NCBI RefSeq assembly: GCF_964340395.1
Contig: NC_135552.1
Span: 1,619,001 to 1,683,000 of the forward strand
Direction of reading: 5' to 3'
From: Glandiceps talaboti
Lineage: Eukaryota; Hemichordata; Enteropneusta; Spengelidae
Length of the DNA stretch: 64,000 nt
Made by a program: the position numbers and the translations under genes. Of this stretch, positions 46,372-58,142 are shown piece after piece (within the stretch, counting starts at the first letter, position 1; every line of letters starts with the position of its first letter). The notes under the pieces are model-generated. The model saw only the letters and a list, made by a program, of their open reading frames with translations, made no database searches and had not been told where the DNA came from.

Positions 46372-48530
46372 TATATATGACGTATGTATATAACCTTGTT
46401 TCACTGCCACACTATCCTACCCTCAATATATCCACTATCGGCCAATTTACACCAATCCCAACATCATCGAATTACCTCTTCATGTCCCCAACTGTGCCCT
46501 GGAACTATGCTTTTGCTTGCAAATGCATACTAGTTTTCTTGAAAAATTCACAAATTTTTGGACTTTTGTCACATTTAAAAGCTGTCTGTCTCTACTTTTT
46601 TCAAAATCCATGAATGAAGAATTGTAGTACGTGTGGATACGAATCGAATGATATATTGGGTGCTTAGGCACATAGAAAATTCCTTGACAGAGATAGGATT
46701 TGAACGTAGTCATTGCAGTCATATAGAATTTTCGAAAATGTCATGTCACCATGTATGACAACCATGGGACAGCAGGTTTAGTAAATCTTCTGCAGGTATG
46801 TTCTATCATGGATGTATTAGTGAGACTAATACATCCATGGTTCTATACAAAGCATTTATCCCAAAAAATCGGATGTAATAAACTATGGCTTTCAAGAGAA
46901 AATAAATTCGTAACCGTGAATAAATGTTTGTGTAGTTTTATTAATTGTAAATATGAGACAGTAAGCAGCAGGGTCGTAAATCTTTACCTGTATTTTCTAT
47001 GGACAATCAGTGCCGCGGTGGTGCACATGGACGGTGTAACGCGTATCATGCTAGGCACAACGTAGTCAAGTTACTTGTACACCATATGCTTGTAATGCTG
47101 TCACTCGGTAAATTGTATCATGTACTATAAATATTATATTCTGGCCTTTGAGTGAGAAATGGGACAAATAAAATTTATAACTCTTAAGTAACTATTAGAT
47201 TAAAATATCAGACGATGTTATGTCTACTACAAGTTGAATGTTGTTGACAATTATGGATGGTGTTTTTGGTAAATTTGTTAGAAAATTCAAATTCAAATTG
47301 CCTCAAAATTATTTTAGATCCCTAGTTTATTTCATTCATCATTAACATTTTCCAGGGTTAAAGCTGTAAGACACTGGAATTATTTATAGCCAACCTCCAA
47401 AATCCTTTTTTGTTTTTTTGTGTGCATTTCTCAGTCATTATTTTTCTGAGATTTTGTGTAATTTTCATAACAATAGATTTTTTGTAAAATGGTGATTATA
47501 ATATAAAAGTACAATATTTTACCAACTTTCTGTGTAAAATGTGTTTTATAGTGAGACATCATATGAAACCACTAACCACTTTATTACATCGCTAAAACAA
47601 AACTGCATAGTGAAGAGCTGAAGAACTGAACCACTTCTACATGTTACCAAAATAAAAAAATAAAAAAACAGGGGAGCTATTCTGACCGATAGGTTGCTTG
47701 TTTGGAAAATGGGAGGGGAATAAATACACAGCAGAATTATTTAGAGAGCAAATTAACTTGTATCTGTCCAACATAGAAGTGACTATGATTTGTTCTCACT
47801 TGCACTGAAGTTGCAGACAGACATGTCGTTTTTCAGACATAAAGGAATAGACCCGCAGTAAAGAAAGCATAAAACAGATTCTTTTCTGTTTGTCACACCT
47901 GCCTTTGAAATCTACAACATATAATAGGGATTGAATGGAAAGGCATATAGCAAAGATGTTTTGATGCACGTGTTCTGCATAAAAATGATTTCTCTCTTCC
48001 AGCCCTCACAGACACACTTTAATCCATTAAAAAATGGGGTAAGCTCTAAGAAAGGAAAAAAAGTAAAGAAATGGTATTGTATCAAATGATGGATGCATTG
48101 ACACAACTGATAGGGTCTTTTGTATAAGTGCATTTAATGCTTGTATTGGTAGTGTGTCAGGGTGTGCCATACTCTTTGTGACTTTAATGCATGATTTGGT
48201 AGTCTTTGTAGGGCAGAGACACTAAAGAATGCTTTTGTCAGACTTGCAAAACAGTTTGTTTGTTGAATATGGTGGCTAGCTAGGCTTTATCCTATCAATG
48301 TGTGAGATTAAAAAAACCCAGACTATTGTGAAGATAATCAAATGTTACAAATCGCACACCCAGCCTTACAGAATCTGATCAATAGAAAATAGAAGGAAAA
48401 AATATGATGTATGCATTGTGGAATTAAAAAATAAAAAATACAATGTATGCATGATTGAGTGAGTGAGTGAGTGAGTGAGTGATTGCATGTATGATATTGT
48501 AGAATTTGGATGATGTTAATTAATTGATAA
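46372..48530. other. Non-coding stretch with a perfect hairpin
   Basis: No gene is supported; the ORFs at 46377 and 46751 lack coding character. The hairpin at 46807-46839 is listed separately. A (GAGT)n tract lies at about 48452-48482. Confidence 0.5.
46807..46839. repeat. Perfect 15-bp hairpin
   Basis: CATGGATGTATTAGT and ACTAATACATCCATG flank a 3-nt GAG loop. Too short for a transposon; possible recent palindrome. Confidence 0.9.
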
Positions 48531-48601
48531 TTTGTCCAAGTACAAAAAAAGACAATATTACAATGAATATAGTGTGTGTAACCATGTACATTATATTTAC
48601 A
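48531..48601 (-). pseudogene. Partial duplicate of the 46.3-kb exon
   Basis: The stretch is nearly identical over about 70 bp to 46306-46378 (ATAATTTGTCCAARTACAAA, AAAAGACAATATTACAATGA, ATATAGTGTGTGTAACCATG). The frame reads VTHTIFIVILSFFVLGQI and then stops. It sits next to the TG-headed repeat at 48641. Confidence 0.55.
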
Positions 48602-48640
48602 TATATCCTCAGACAGAATACAAGTACAATATACATTTTT

Positions 48641-48697
48641 AGCACAACTGAAATGAGGTTCATATCAGTAGTGGTATAGGGATCGCTCAGCATCTGT

Positions 48698-48732
<35 letters not shown>

Positions 48733-49790
48733 CAACTTAAAGTCAAAAACCAATGAACCGATTGCCATGATATTTGGTTGGTCCATTACCGTGGGTGTCT
48801 AGTTGGGAAATTGATCAAATCAAAATGACCTTACCACCAGTTTGTGATTGGGTCAAAAATGTGATTTTTGATTTAAAAAAACTTAAAACTCAAAAACTAC
48901 TATGCAGATTGGGCTAAACTTTGGGTGAAACATTCTTCAGAGTGTTTTTTTACTAAGAATCATTTATGATATGATGGTTCCATCAGTGATATGCAAATTA
49001 GGGCTAAAAATGTGTCTTTTTGGTTAAAAATCTATAATTCCAAAACCACTGAGCAGATTGGGCTGAAATTTAATGGGAATGCATATAGGGATGTATGGAT
49101 GAAGAAGTATTAAGCATACAATGATTCCATAAGTGATATGCAAATTAGGTGTAAAAATGTTCATTTTTGGTCAAAAACTTGTATCTCAAAAAGTACTTAT
49201 CAATGAGTCTGAAACTTGGCGAGATGTTTCTAAAAGTGTTATTCTGCAGATTTCCTTGAAAGCCTTTTGACAAAATTGACCCTAGCAACCATGACCACGC
49301 CCATAGCAACAGCCAAATGGCAGTATATTTTGGTCAAATAACAGCATCTTCTGATAGGCAAGTGAGTACACATTCAAAAAATGTATGCAAATATCCCTAG
49401 CAACCATGACCACGCCCATAGCAACAGCCAAATGGTCATGTTTTTCACAAAGATAACGGGGATTAATGGACAATTGAATAAACATTTTTTAAATTTATGT
49501 AAATTTGCCGAGCAACAAGGCCATACCCATAGCAACAGCCAAATAATCATGTATATTGCAAAGATAACAGGAATAGAAAGACAAATGAATAAACATTAAA
49601 AAAATGTATGCAAATGTGCCTAGCAACAAGACCACCCCTATAACAACAGCCATGTGATCATATATATTGCAAAGATAACAAGAGGATTAATAGACAAATG
49701 AATAAACATTTAAAGATGTATGCAAATATGCCTAGCAACAAGACCACGCCCATAGCAACAGTCAAATGATCACATATATTGCAACTGTAC
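48641..49790 (+). repeat. TG-headed dispersed family, full-length copy
   Basis: Head AGCACAACTGAAATGAGGTT, then CTGTCTCTG and (TG)n (48703-48729), then AAACAACTTAAAGTCAAAAA, ATATGCAAATTAGGGCTAAA, and about five 110-bp modules (49260-49790) with GCCTAGCAACAAGACCACGC. Collinear with 28341-29640. No protein-coding capacity. Confidence 0.88.
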
Positions 49791-50239
49791 AGTTGTGCTA
49801 CAGCACTATTGGTGGTATTTTTTGTACATGTTTCAATTATGAATATATATTAAAGAGACAAACATTTCACTTATGTAATTTTCTTACACACATGATACCA
49901 GTATATCTATAATTATACTGTCATGTACATAACTAAACAGTTCATCTGTGAGGGAGAACTTATTATAACTTTACCAGAGAAATAGATGCCTGGAAGGGAT
50001 CGAATAGATCCACTATCATGTCTGTATTGTATACACATAATTGTACAAGTTAGTAGGAGACATACTGTGCAAAAAGCTATTGTTAAAATAACCATGCAGT
50101 GGATTCCAGCTTTACACACGATGGCATTTTTTATCTATCATCACAAAGTTTTTGGGCTGTACATGTATACATAGTTTTTACATGATGTATTTAAGTGTAA
50201 CCCTTTACATGTAATCCTAGTATTAATTTTAAAACAGTA
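49791..50239. other. AT-rich non-coding stretch
   Basis: Nothing recognised. Confidence 0.5.
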
Positions 50240-50476
50240 TAAGGAGTTATTTCAGATATTATACTACAGCCTTGTATATCAAAGTATGTATGTATTACTT
50301 ACAAGTATTGAAGTAAGGAGTTATTTCAGATATTATACTACAGCCTTGTATATCAAAGTATGTATGTATTACTTACAAGTATTGAAGTAAGGAGTTATTT
50401 CAGATATTATACTACAGCCTTGTATATCAAAGTATGTATGTATTACTTACAAGTATTGAAGTAAGGAGTTATTTCA
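50240..50476. repeat. 74-bp tandem repeat, 3.2 copies
   Basis: The unit starts TAAGGAGTTATTTCAGATAT and includes CAGCCTTGTATATCAAAGTA and TTACTTACAAGTATTGAAG. Copies are practically identical, so the expansion is recent. Confidence 0.95.
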
Positions 50477-50522
50477 GCCATTGTGACATCATGCCATAGT
50501 GACATCATATAATGGCCTTGTA

Positions 50523-51460
50523 TATCAATAGATATAGATAGATTGGATTATAGATAGATTGGATTATAGATAAATTGAGATAGATTGGATTATAGATAAA
50601 TTGAGATAGATTGGATTATAGATAGATTGAGATAGATTAGATTATAGATAAATTGAGATAGATTGGATTGTAGTTAATTTGTGAGTTTGGATTATAGATA
50701 AATTGAGATAGATTGGATTACAGATAAATTGAGATAGATTGGATTAAGGATTAATTGAGATAGATTGGATTATTGATAAATTGAGATAGATTGGATTACA
50801 GATAAATTGAGATGGATTGGATTATTGATAAATTGAGATAGATTGGATTAAGGATTAATTGAGATAGATTGGATTATTGATAAATTGAGATAGATTGGAT
50901 TATAGATAAATTGAGATAGATCGGATTATAGATAAATTGAGATAGATTGGATTATAGATAAATTGTGATAGATTGGATTATAGATAAATTGAGATAGATT
51001 GGATTATAGATAAATTGAGATAGATTGGATTATAGATAAATTGAGATAGATTGGATTATAGATAAATTGAGATAGATTGGATTAAGGATAAATTGAGATA
51101 TATTGGATTATAGATAAATTGAGATAGATTGGATTATAGATAAATTGAGATAGATTGGATTATTGATAAATTGAGATAGATTGGATTATTGATAAATTGA
51201 GATCGATTGGATTATAGATAAATTGAGATAGATTGGATTATAGATAAATTGAGATATATTGGATTAAGGATAAATTGAGATAGATTGGATTATAGATAAA
51301 TTGAGATAGATTGGATTATAGATAAATTGAGATAGATTGGATTATAGATAAATTGAGATAGATTGGATTATAGATAAATTGAGATAGATTGGATTATAGA
51401 TAAATTGAGATAGATTGGATTATAGATAAATTGAGATAGATTGGATTATAGATGTTGATT
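50523..51460. repeat. 26-bp minisatellite, about 36 copies
   Basis: The unit is GAGATAGATTGGATTATAGA plus TAAATT. Variants ATTATTGAT, ATTAAGGAT and ATTACAGAT recur in mixed order. No CpG in the unit, and variation is not CpG-centred. Confidence 0.96.
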
Positions 51461-51669
51461 AATTGCGATAGATTACCGATAGGTTTCAATTCAACACTAT
51501 GGTTTGCATAGCTTTTCTTTCATGAATGCAGAGGTCAGAGGTCATGACACTGTTTTTATTGGTTATGTGAGGCATGAAAATAAGCTTTGTCACTTTCTGA
51601 CTTTGAATTTGAAAAATGACATTATTTTGACTAAAGTAGTTGATGATGGCCTTAGTAGAATTCATTCAG
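51461..51669. other. Non-coding spacer between arrays
   Basis: Nothing recognised. Confidence 0.5.
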
Positions 51670-52150
51670 ACATATGAAATTGTACATGTACAAATATAGT
51701 CTGTATCTGTAGACATACCTAGACATATGAAATTGTACACGTACAAATATAGTCTGCATCTGTAGACATACCTAGACATATGAAATTGTACACGTACAAA
51801 TATAGTCTGCATCTGTAGACATACCTAGACATATGAAATTGTACACGTACAAATATAGTCTGCATCTGTAGACATACCTAGACATATGAAATTGTACACG
51901 TACAAATATAGTCTGCATCTGTAGACATACCTAGACATATGAAATTGTACACGTACAAATATAGTCTGCATCTGTAGACATACCTAGACATATGAAATTG
52001 TACACGTACAAATATAGTCTGCATCTGTAGACATACCTAGACATATGAAATTGTACACGTACAAATATAGTCTGCATCTGTAGACATACCTAGACATATG
52101 AAATTGTACACGTACAAATATAGTCTGCATCTGTAGACATACCTAGACAT
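51670..52150. repeat. 53-bp minisatellite, 9 copies
   Basis: The unit is ACATATGAAATTGTACACGT, ACAAATATAGTCTGCATCTG, TAGACATACCTAG. Only the first unit differs visibly (ACATGTAC, CTGTATC). Confidence 0.97.
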
Positions 52151-52643
52151 ACATAGCTGATTCATCAAGATGATGCTGAGCATCCCAAGGTGGAATCTGT
52201 CTGGTTGTCATGGTGACCAGTGAAATCGCATGATTGTGATGACTCAGAAATGAGCCAGCTCATCTCAAGTCACTTTATTAGCAGATGTTGTTTTTTGTGT
52301 TTGCAGATGGCTTTTCCGATATTACAGAAGTACATGTAGGTTGGATCTAAATCAACTCAAAAGTACAAATATACTTGTATATTTTGGCATCACAACTCAG
52401 TCATTAATTCATTGATATTTCTTTTTACATTTCTTCTGTGAGTACTGACCAATATGAATACAACTGAGTATATTTGCAGCTTTCCAAGAAATGTATTAAA
52501 TATTCTGTTTTAAAAATATGTTTGTATATATATATGTAACAGTATATAACAACAATGAATTCATGTATTGATCAAAATGTAACAGGATCTAAATATCTGA
52601 TGAAAGTTTCGATGAGTGAGACAAATTTCAAAATATCAAATGC
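52151..52643. other. Non-coding spacer between arrays
   Basis: A (TA)n-like stretch near 52524-52546; otherwise nothing. Confidence 0.5.
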
Positions 52644-53095
52644 AATCATAGTGCAGTACGTACATGTAGCATATAAATCATAGTGCAGTACGTACATGTA
52701 GCATATAAATCATAGTGCAGTACGTACATGTAGCATATAAATCATAGTGCAGTACGTACATGTAGCATATAAATCATAGTGCAGTACATACATGTAGCAT
52801 ATAAATCATAGTGCAGTACATACAGCATATAAATCATAGTGCAGTACGTACATGTACATGTAGCATATAACTCATAGTGCAGTACGTACATGTAGCATAT
52901 AAATCATAGTGCAGTACATACATGTAGCATATAAATCATAGTGCAGTACATACATGTACGGATGTAGCATATAAATCATAGTGCAGTACGTACATGTACT
53001 GATGTACATATAAATCACAGTGCAGTACATACATGTACGGATGTAGCATATAAATCATAGTGCAGTACGTACATGTACTGATGTAGCATGTAAAT
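52644..53095. repeat. 32-bp minisatellite, about 13 copies
   Basis: The unit is CATAGTGCAGTACGTACATG plus TAGCATATAAAT. Later copies carry insertions (TACGGATG, TACTGATG). TACGTACA alternates with TACATACA. Confidence 0.95.
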
Positions 53096-53108
53096 CATGG
53101 TAATTTTT

Positions 53109-53270
53109 ATATATAATCCCATGAAATCAATGTTAGTTTTACGTCATACTGCTCAGAGTATGATTCCACAACTAATACAATTCGAGTCGGTAGGCGAGAT
53201 TTGTAGTTTGTGGAATCATACGAGGCGCAGTATGATGGAAAACTAACATTGATTTCATGGGATTATATAT
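53109..53270. mobile_element. Foldback MITE-like element, arms of about 65 nt
   Basis: The left arm 53109-53172 (ATATATAATCCCATGAAATC ... ATGATTCCACAA) pairs with 53205-53270 read in reverse, with a few mismatches in GTCATACTGCTCAGAG. The loop of about 31 nt contains ATTCGAGTCGGTAGGCGAGA. Flanks are AT-rich, so the target duplication is ambiguous (TTAT or TA). No coding capacity. Confidence 0.85.
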
Positions 53271-54174
53271 TTATCACATAATTAAGTTTTTCCACTTATT
53301 TCCTCCATTTTGAATTGAATTTTACGAATATTACATCGTTTCATTGCACTTTATTCTCCATCGCGTATCAAAAATGGTGTCCAATGGCTATGCAAATTAT
53401 ATAATCATGTGACCTGTTGCAAGGTCAACCTTACGTGCAGGTTACACTGTGCCGTAGTTTCTCGACCAAAATTATCTATTATAACCTAGCGATGAACATG
53501 TAATATCAAATTTAGTTTTAAAACGTAAGTAAACTTTGTCTGAATGCGAATTTTGTTCAGACATTTTAATTATATTAGCTCAGGATTACATTCGGAGCTT
53601 TGACTCTTTGAGCTTGATGGAAAATCGAACCGGCTGCAAGTGCGCAAGCCTACATATGAATTGTTATTGATAATCTACATGATTTTTAGATAGAATAAAA
53701 TCTGTTCAATAAAAATAAAGTACCTCTACGTATCGGACTCATGGCACCCAATGATGTATGTAAAGTAATGTGTGCATTTACGGTTTGAAAGTATGTAATT
53801 ATTACGACAACTTGATCGTAGCGTAGCAGGAACATTCGAACAGAGAAAAAAGTTCGGTAGAACATGGGTGATATGCGTTTTTGATCTGCCCTGTTTGACG
53901 TCATACAGTAGAAGATATGCACATGCTTATGTGATAATAATAGTAATACATGGTTTATTAAAACAAAAAGTGCTAACATACATTTAGCATGTAATCATAG
54001 TACAGTACTTACATGTAGCACTTATAAATCTGTCCTTGCGTCCGTCCATAATGTCATTTCTCAGACAGCAATATCTGATTTCTTTCAAACCTAACACAAA
54101 GGTGACACATGTGGAACGTATGCACGTCACTTTTTTGTTGTATATGCAAATTTGACCAAATGATGGCCATATTT
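53271..54174. other. Non-coding stretch
   Basis: No gene supported. The 97-codon minus ORF at 53686-53979 is hydrophobic but has no recognisable motif. Confidence 0.45.
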
Positions 54175-54665
54175 GTAGTTAAAAATCATATTTACGCATA
54201 ACTCAAAAACTATAATATATAGACACTACATTCGAGTGTCTACCCCCATGTCATCAGATGTAAGCTATCATTGGAAACTTTGACCTTAACCTTCAGGGTC
54301 AGTTATCAAAATCAAACCAATTCCTGCCTATCAGTATCATAGACACATTGAAGTATTTACATATTGGCAATCTCCTCCAAATCATGTTTACAAGTAATAT
54401 TGAAGAAAGGTACTATATATGTATAAGAGCATTATTGTTGGAGCTCATATCACTTTTCCGGAATGGCACACATAATTATAGCTAAAAATCATTATTTACT
54501 GCATAACTCAAAAACTGTAATCCATGTACACAGAGACTCCATTCAAGTGTCTACCCTCACATTATCAGATGCAAGCTATCTTTTGAGACCTTGGCCTTCA
54601 AGTTCAAGGTTAATTATCAAAATCAGGCAAATTCCTGCCTATCACAAGACACATTGTAGTGTTAT
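54175..54665. repeat. Two direct repeats of about 190 bp, 305 bp apart
   Basis: The copies at about 54175-54360 and 54478-54665 share GCATAACTCAAAAACT, AAGTGTCTACCC, ATCAGATG.AAGCTATC, CAAATTCCTGCCTATCA and GACACATTG, with moderate divergence. The preceding CTGTCCTTGCGTCCGTCC suggests a relative of the GTCC-headed repeat at 31.3 kb. Confidence 0.75.
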
Positions 54666-55110
54666 ATTGCCAATTTCTTTTAAATCATAGCATTTCACAT
54701 TAACAGACGTGGTACAAAAGGGTTTCCATTGATAGAACGGCCATTACGGCGAAGCATCTTCCCTCACGAGTGAAGCGATGATTGAATGGACCAAATCGTT
54801 GGACAGTCCATGCTGAAAACTTCACTTAGATAAATTCAAACTGCCACGTCACCATTTCATTCTCACTAAAACTGAAACTTTTTCTTTTTGAGCTTCGTTA
54901 CTAGATCGAACGCATTGTCAATGAAACCACAAGCATTACGCATAGATTTTGTGGTGCCCTATTCTAAATTGGTTTCGCAAGTTTGGCTAATTGTATCTAA
55001 AATATTCTCGCCAAATGCAGATTTTATTCGCATTTTGCGATTTGGCGAATGGGCAGCGGAAACACTGCACTTTGTGCTAGTTATTTGTTGTCATGAATTT
55101 CTTTTAAAAT
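54666..55110 (-). other. Non-coding; right part looks like a solo hAT-type end
   Basis: Read on the minus strand from 55067 the sequence is CAGTGTTTCCGCTGCCCATT and continues CGCCAAATCGCAAAATGCG. CAGTGTTTCC-type starts occur in hAT elements as I recall. No partner end was found. Confidence 0.4.
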
Positions 55111-55407
55111 CATGTCTCCATTCAGTAACATGTGAAGGAGGGGGGGGGGGGGGGCTATGTTTTCTATGAAGACTTAATGTGCTAGTCTCATGTCTCCATT
55201 CAGTAACATGTGAAGGAGGGGGGGGGGGCTATGTTTTAAGACTTAATGTGCTAGTCCCATGTCTCCATTCAGTAACATGTTAAGGAGGGGGGGGGGGGCT
55301 ATGTTTTCTATGAAGACTTAATGTGCTAGTCTCATGTCTCCATTCAGTCACATGTGAAGGAGGGGTGGGGGCTATGTTTTCTATGAAGACTTAATGTGCT
55401 AGTCTCA
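55111..55407. repeat. Tandem repeat of 69-78 bp, 4 copies, with poly-G tracts
   Basis: The unit starts CATGTCTCCATTCAGTAACA and contains GAAGGA, a G run, then CTATGTTTTCTATGAAGACT and TAATGTGCTAGTCT. The G runs are 15, 11 and 12; the fourth copy is GGGGTGGGGG. Confidence 0.93.
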
Positions 55408-56200
55408 TTTAAGACTACAAGGACATTTGTAAATAGGTAAAGAGTATAAAATAAGAATGAGGAAAGATTCGTTGGAAATTGCCAATTTAGTGTTGATATA
55501 CGGGCACCGCACTTAGTATACTGTAGTATGAAGTGCCATGAACGCAGTCCTTGAGTTCCAGAGTCTTGCGCCCGGGGAACACTGTTAAAAGATCAGGAAA
55601 AGTATCATAAACAACATTTCAATAAATACAGGTTGTGAATGAAATTACGTTTATCTCGAGTGAAGTCGCATGAATTGGCCAATCTCAGCATGTTGTACCT
55701 TACATATGGCTGTTGTACTAACTTGCTTCATGATCATATCTGACGGTACAAAGCATCAGTGAAATCCATGATCTCATCAAACCCTATTTTATACTTCCAG
55801 GCAAGTCGTTATTTTTTGTTCATATCATTCCAATCTTGTCTGCAGGATCTAGATGACAAATTTCACTGTTCAGCAACAAGAACTGAACTTGTGCAAGTCA
55901 GTTTTCAGTGTACAATGTATGTATCTTGCCATTGCATATTACGTTGTACATGTATGCATGAGGCAATCTGATTGGTTGTAGTGTTGATGTACAAAGCCAC
56001 AGAGATTAATACTTTTACTGTACGCAAATGACACCACAGCCTCATAGATGGTGCCGTAAAAGAGGCTGTTGTTTATGATGATGATAAACATTACATATTC
56101 TAAATTGGTAGTATTTGTACATGTACATGTGTACGGAAAATTCATTGTCTTTGATACATTTGAACTTGAGTAACAGTTGATTCAGGTGAACTATCAATCA
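55408..56200. other. Non-coding stretch
   Basis: No gene supported. Confidence 0.5.
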
Positions 56201-56880
56201 AATTTCGCATGCGACGAATTGCATCGTGTACTCGCCCCGTCGCAGGGTCTTGCGACATCGCAAGGAAACCGACATTTTGGTTTCCTTGCGACTTGTCACA
56301 AGTTGCTTCTTGAGTTGCTTCGTAATTGCACTGTGTAACCACTTCGTCGCGTCGCAAGTAATAACCTTTGACATATACCTACGTGTCAAATGACGTTCAA
56401 TGTTATGGCTGCCATGTTTTTAGTATAAATATATTCTATTTCAGCAAGTATTTTTGATATAATTTCGATTTATCACCACGATTACCACTTATAAATAGTA
56501 TACAATGTCTATGAATGCTTGATTTCCGCTGAATATCATTTTATTTCCAACTTGAATGCAAGTAGCTACATCGGAAAGATCAACATCGCCCTAAACGAAC
56601 TTCGAATTGAATAGAGTTTTACTATCGATACCTCAACAAGTTTTCAGTCATTTTATTTGTAAATATTAGCAATTTCATAGCATTTTTGCAAAATTCCTGC
56701 CGCTAGAAGACTTGACCTCGATGACCTGTAACTTTTATATATCTACGCATTTGCAACAGTTAGCTCTTGTGACTCACCATGCAACTAGTTGCATCGTGTA
56801 CACGCTCCGTCGCAGTTGCAAGCCTCGTCGCATGCGCCGAATTGCTTCATGAGTTGCATCGTGTAACTGAGCCTTCAAAA
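56201..56880. repeat. Paired GC-rich blocks rich in TTGCGAC/GTTGCAT, transposon-like
   Basis: 56205-56350 and 56778-56870 share GCATCGTGTAC.CGC.CCGTCGCAG, then CTTC.TGAGTTGC.TCGT and GTGTAAC, in the same orientation about 570 bp apart. Repeated GTTGC/TCGCA motifs suggest terminal or subterminal regions of a DNA transposon. A perfect 13-bp hairpin (TCGCAAGGAAACC, loop GACATTTT) lies at 56258-56291. Small overlapping ORFs here are by-products of the CG-rich motifs. Confidence 0.5.
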
Positions 56881-56929
56881 ACATCAAAAGGCACGTCATT
56901 ACTGACATATATGGTACAACATGTATGTA

Positions 56930-57328
56930 CATACAACATATACTTACATTGTTCTCATATTATGTTATACAATGTACATGATGCACTTTACTACATTGTA
57001 TGTATATACATATACTTGCATTGTGCTCATATTATGTTATACAATGTACATGATGTACGGTACTACATTGTATGTATATACATATACTTGCATTGTGCTC
57101 ATATTATGTTATACAATGTACATGATGTACGGTACTACATTGTATGTATATACATATACTTGCATTGTGCTCATATTATGTTATACAATGTACATGATGT
57201 ACGGTACTACATTGTATGTATATACATATACTTGCATTGTGCTCATATTATGTTATACAATGTACATGATGTACGGTACTACATTGTATGTATATACATA
57301 TACTTGCATTGTGCTCATATTACATGAT
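56930..57328. repeat. 72-bp minisatellite, about 5.5 copies
   Basis: The unit is CATATACTTGCATTGTGCTC, ATATTATGTTATACAATGTA, CATGATGTACGGTACTACAT, TGTATGTATATA. Since 72 is divisible by 3, two frames stay open over the array (182 and 165 codons); these are artefacts. Confidence 0.96.
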
Positions 57329-58142
57329 AAGTTGTGCAAGAAACCTGGTGTCTGCAAAAGTAGTGATGTAGAAACTCCAAATCTCATTCTTAAAATGCAT
57401 ACATGCAGTAAATTATAAAAGGATTCAAAATCCTGACGCAAATATTTCATGCGCAACATTCGCTTTAAGTTTAATTGTTGTAATGAAAGTCTTTATCATA
57501 CATACAAGTATTACAGGCAGTCATGGTAAGAAATGTTTAATGTCATTGTGTGTATTGTACAAGTACAGGCTTACTCCCCTCTCTAACCTGCCTTGTCCCA
57601 GGATTATTAAGGTGAACACGCAGTGATATGTGTGTGAAGTTTGTATCAAAGTGTACATTTGGTGGTGGGTGTGTCACGGCTTACTACAGTTTGATCTTAG
57701 ACTAATAATATATGTGTTAATATTGCATTGCATTCTAGCTATTATCATATTCTTCATTATAATTATTCATTTTACTAATTGAGAAATTCATAATATGTGT
57801 ATGTCATAATAATATTACTGTTAATCAACAAGTTCACAAGGCAAAGTTTGGTAGTCAAGTTTTGTATAAACTATAACATGTCTGATTGAATCACAAAGTT
57901 TATATCAGTCAGGAAATCCAAGTAGATGTGAGTCACAATTTCACAAACTTTGGCTATTATACCTGTCATCACAAGATGTTACATTGCAAATTTTGATGGG
58001 ACATGCTTTTCTTGACAATTTTAGGTACAATGTAGCTTTTGACCAAAATCACTTAATGACTGTTTTAATTAAGCCATAAAAGTTTTTGTAAACAATGATG
58101 GTGTTTATCTTGGGATGGTGTAAGTCAATCTGATATATTTTA
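57329..58142. other. AT-rich non-coding stretch
   Basis: Nothing recognised. Confidence 0.5.

Noticed and set aside
46751-47065. 104-codon plus ORF spanning the perfect hairpin
   Set aside because: It translates through a palindrome and lacks coding composition.
53686-53979. 97-codon hydrophobic minus ORF
   Set aside because: AT-rich composition, no motif, no splice or Kozak support.
56779-57418. Two overlapping ORFs of 182 and 165 codons
   Set aside because: Products of the 72-bp array in two different frames; the first also begins in transposon-like CG-rich sequence.
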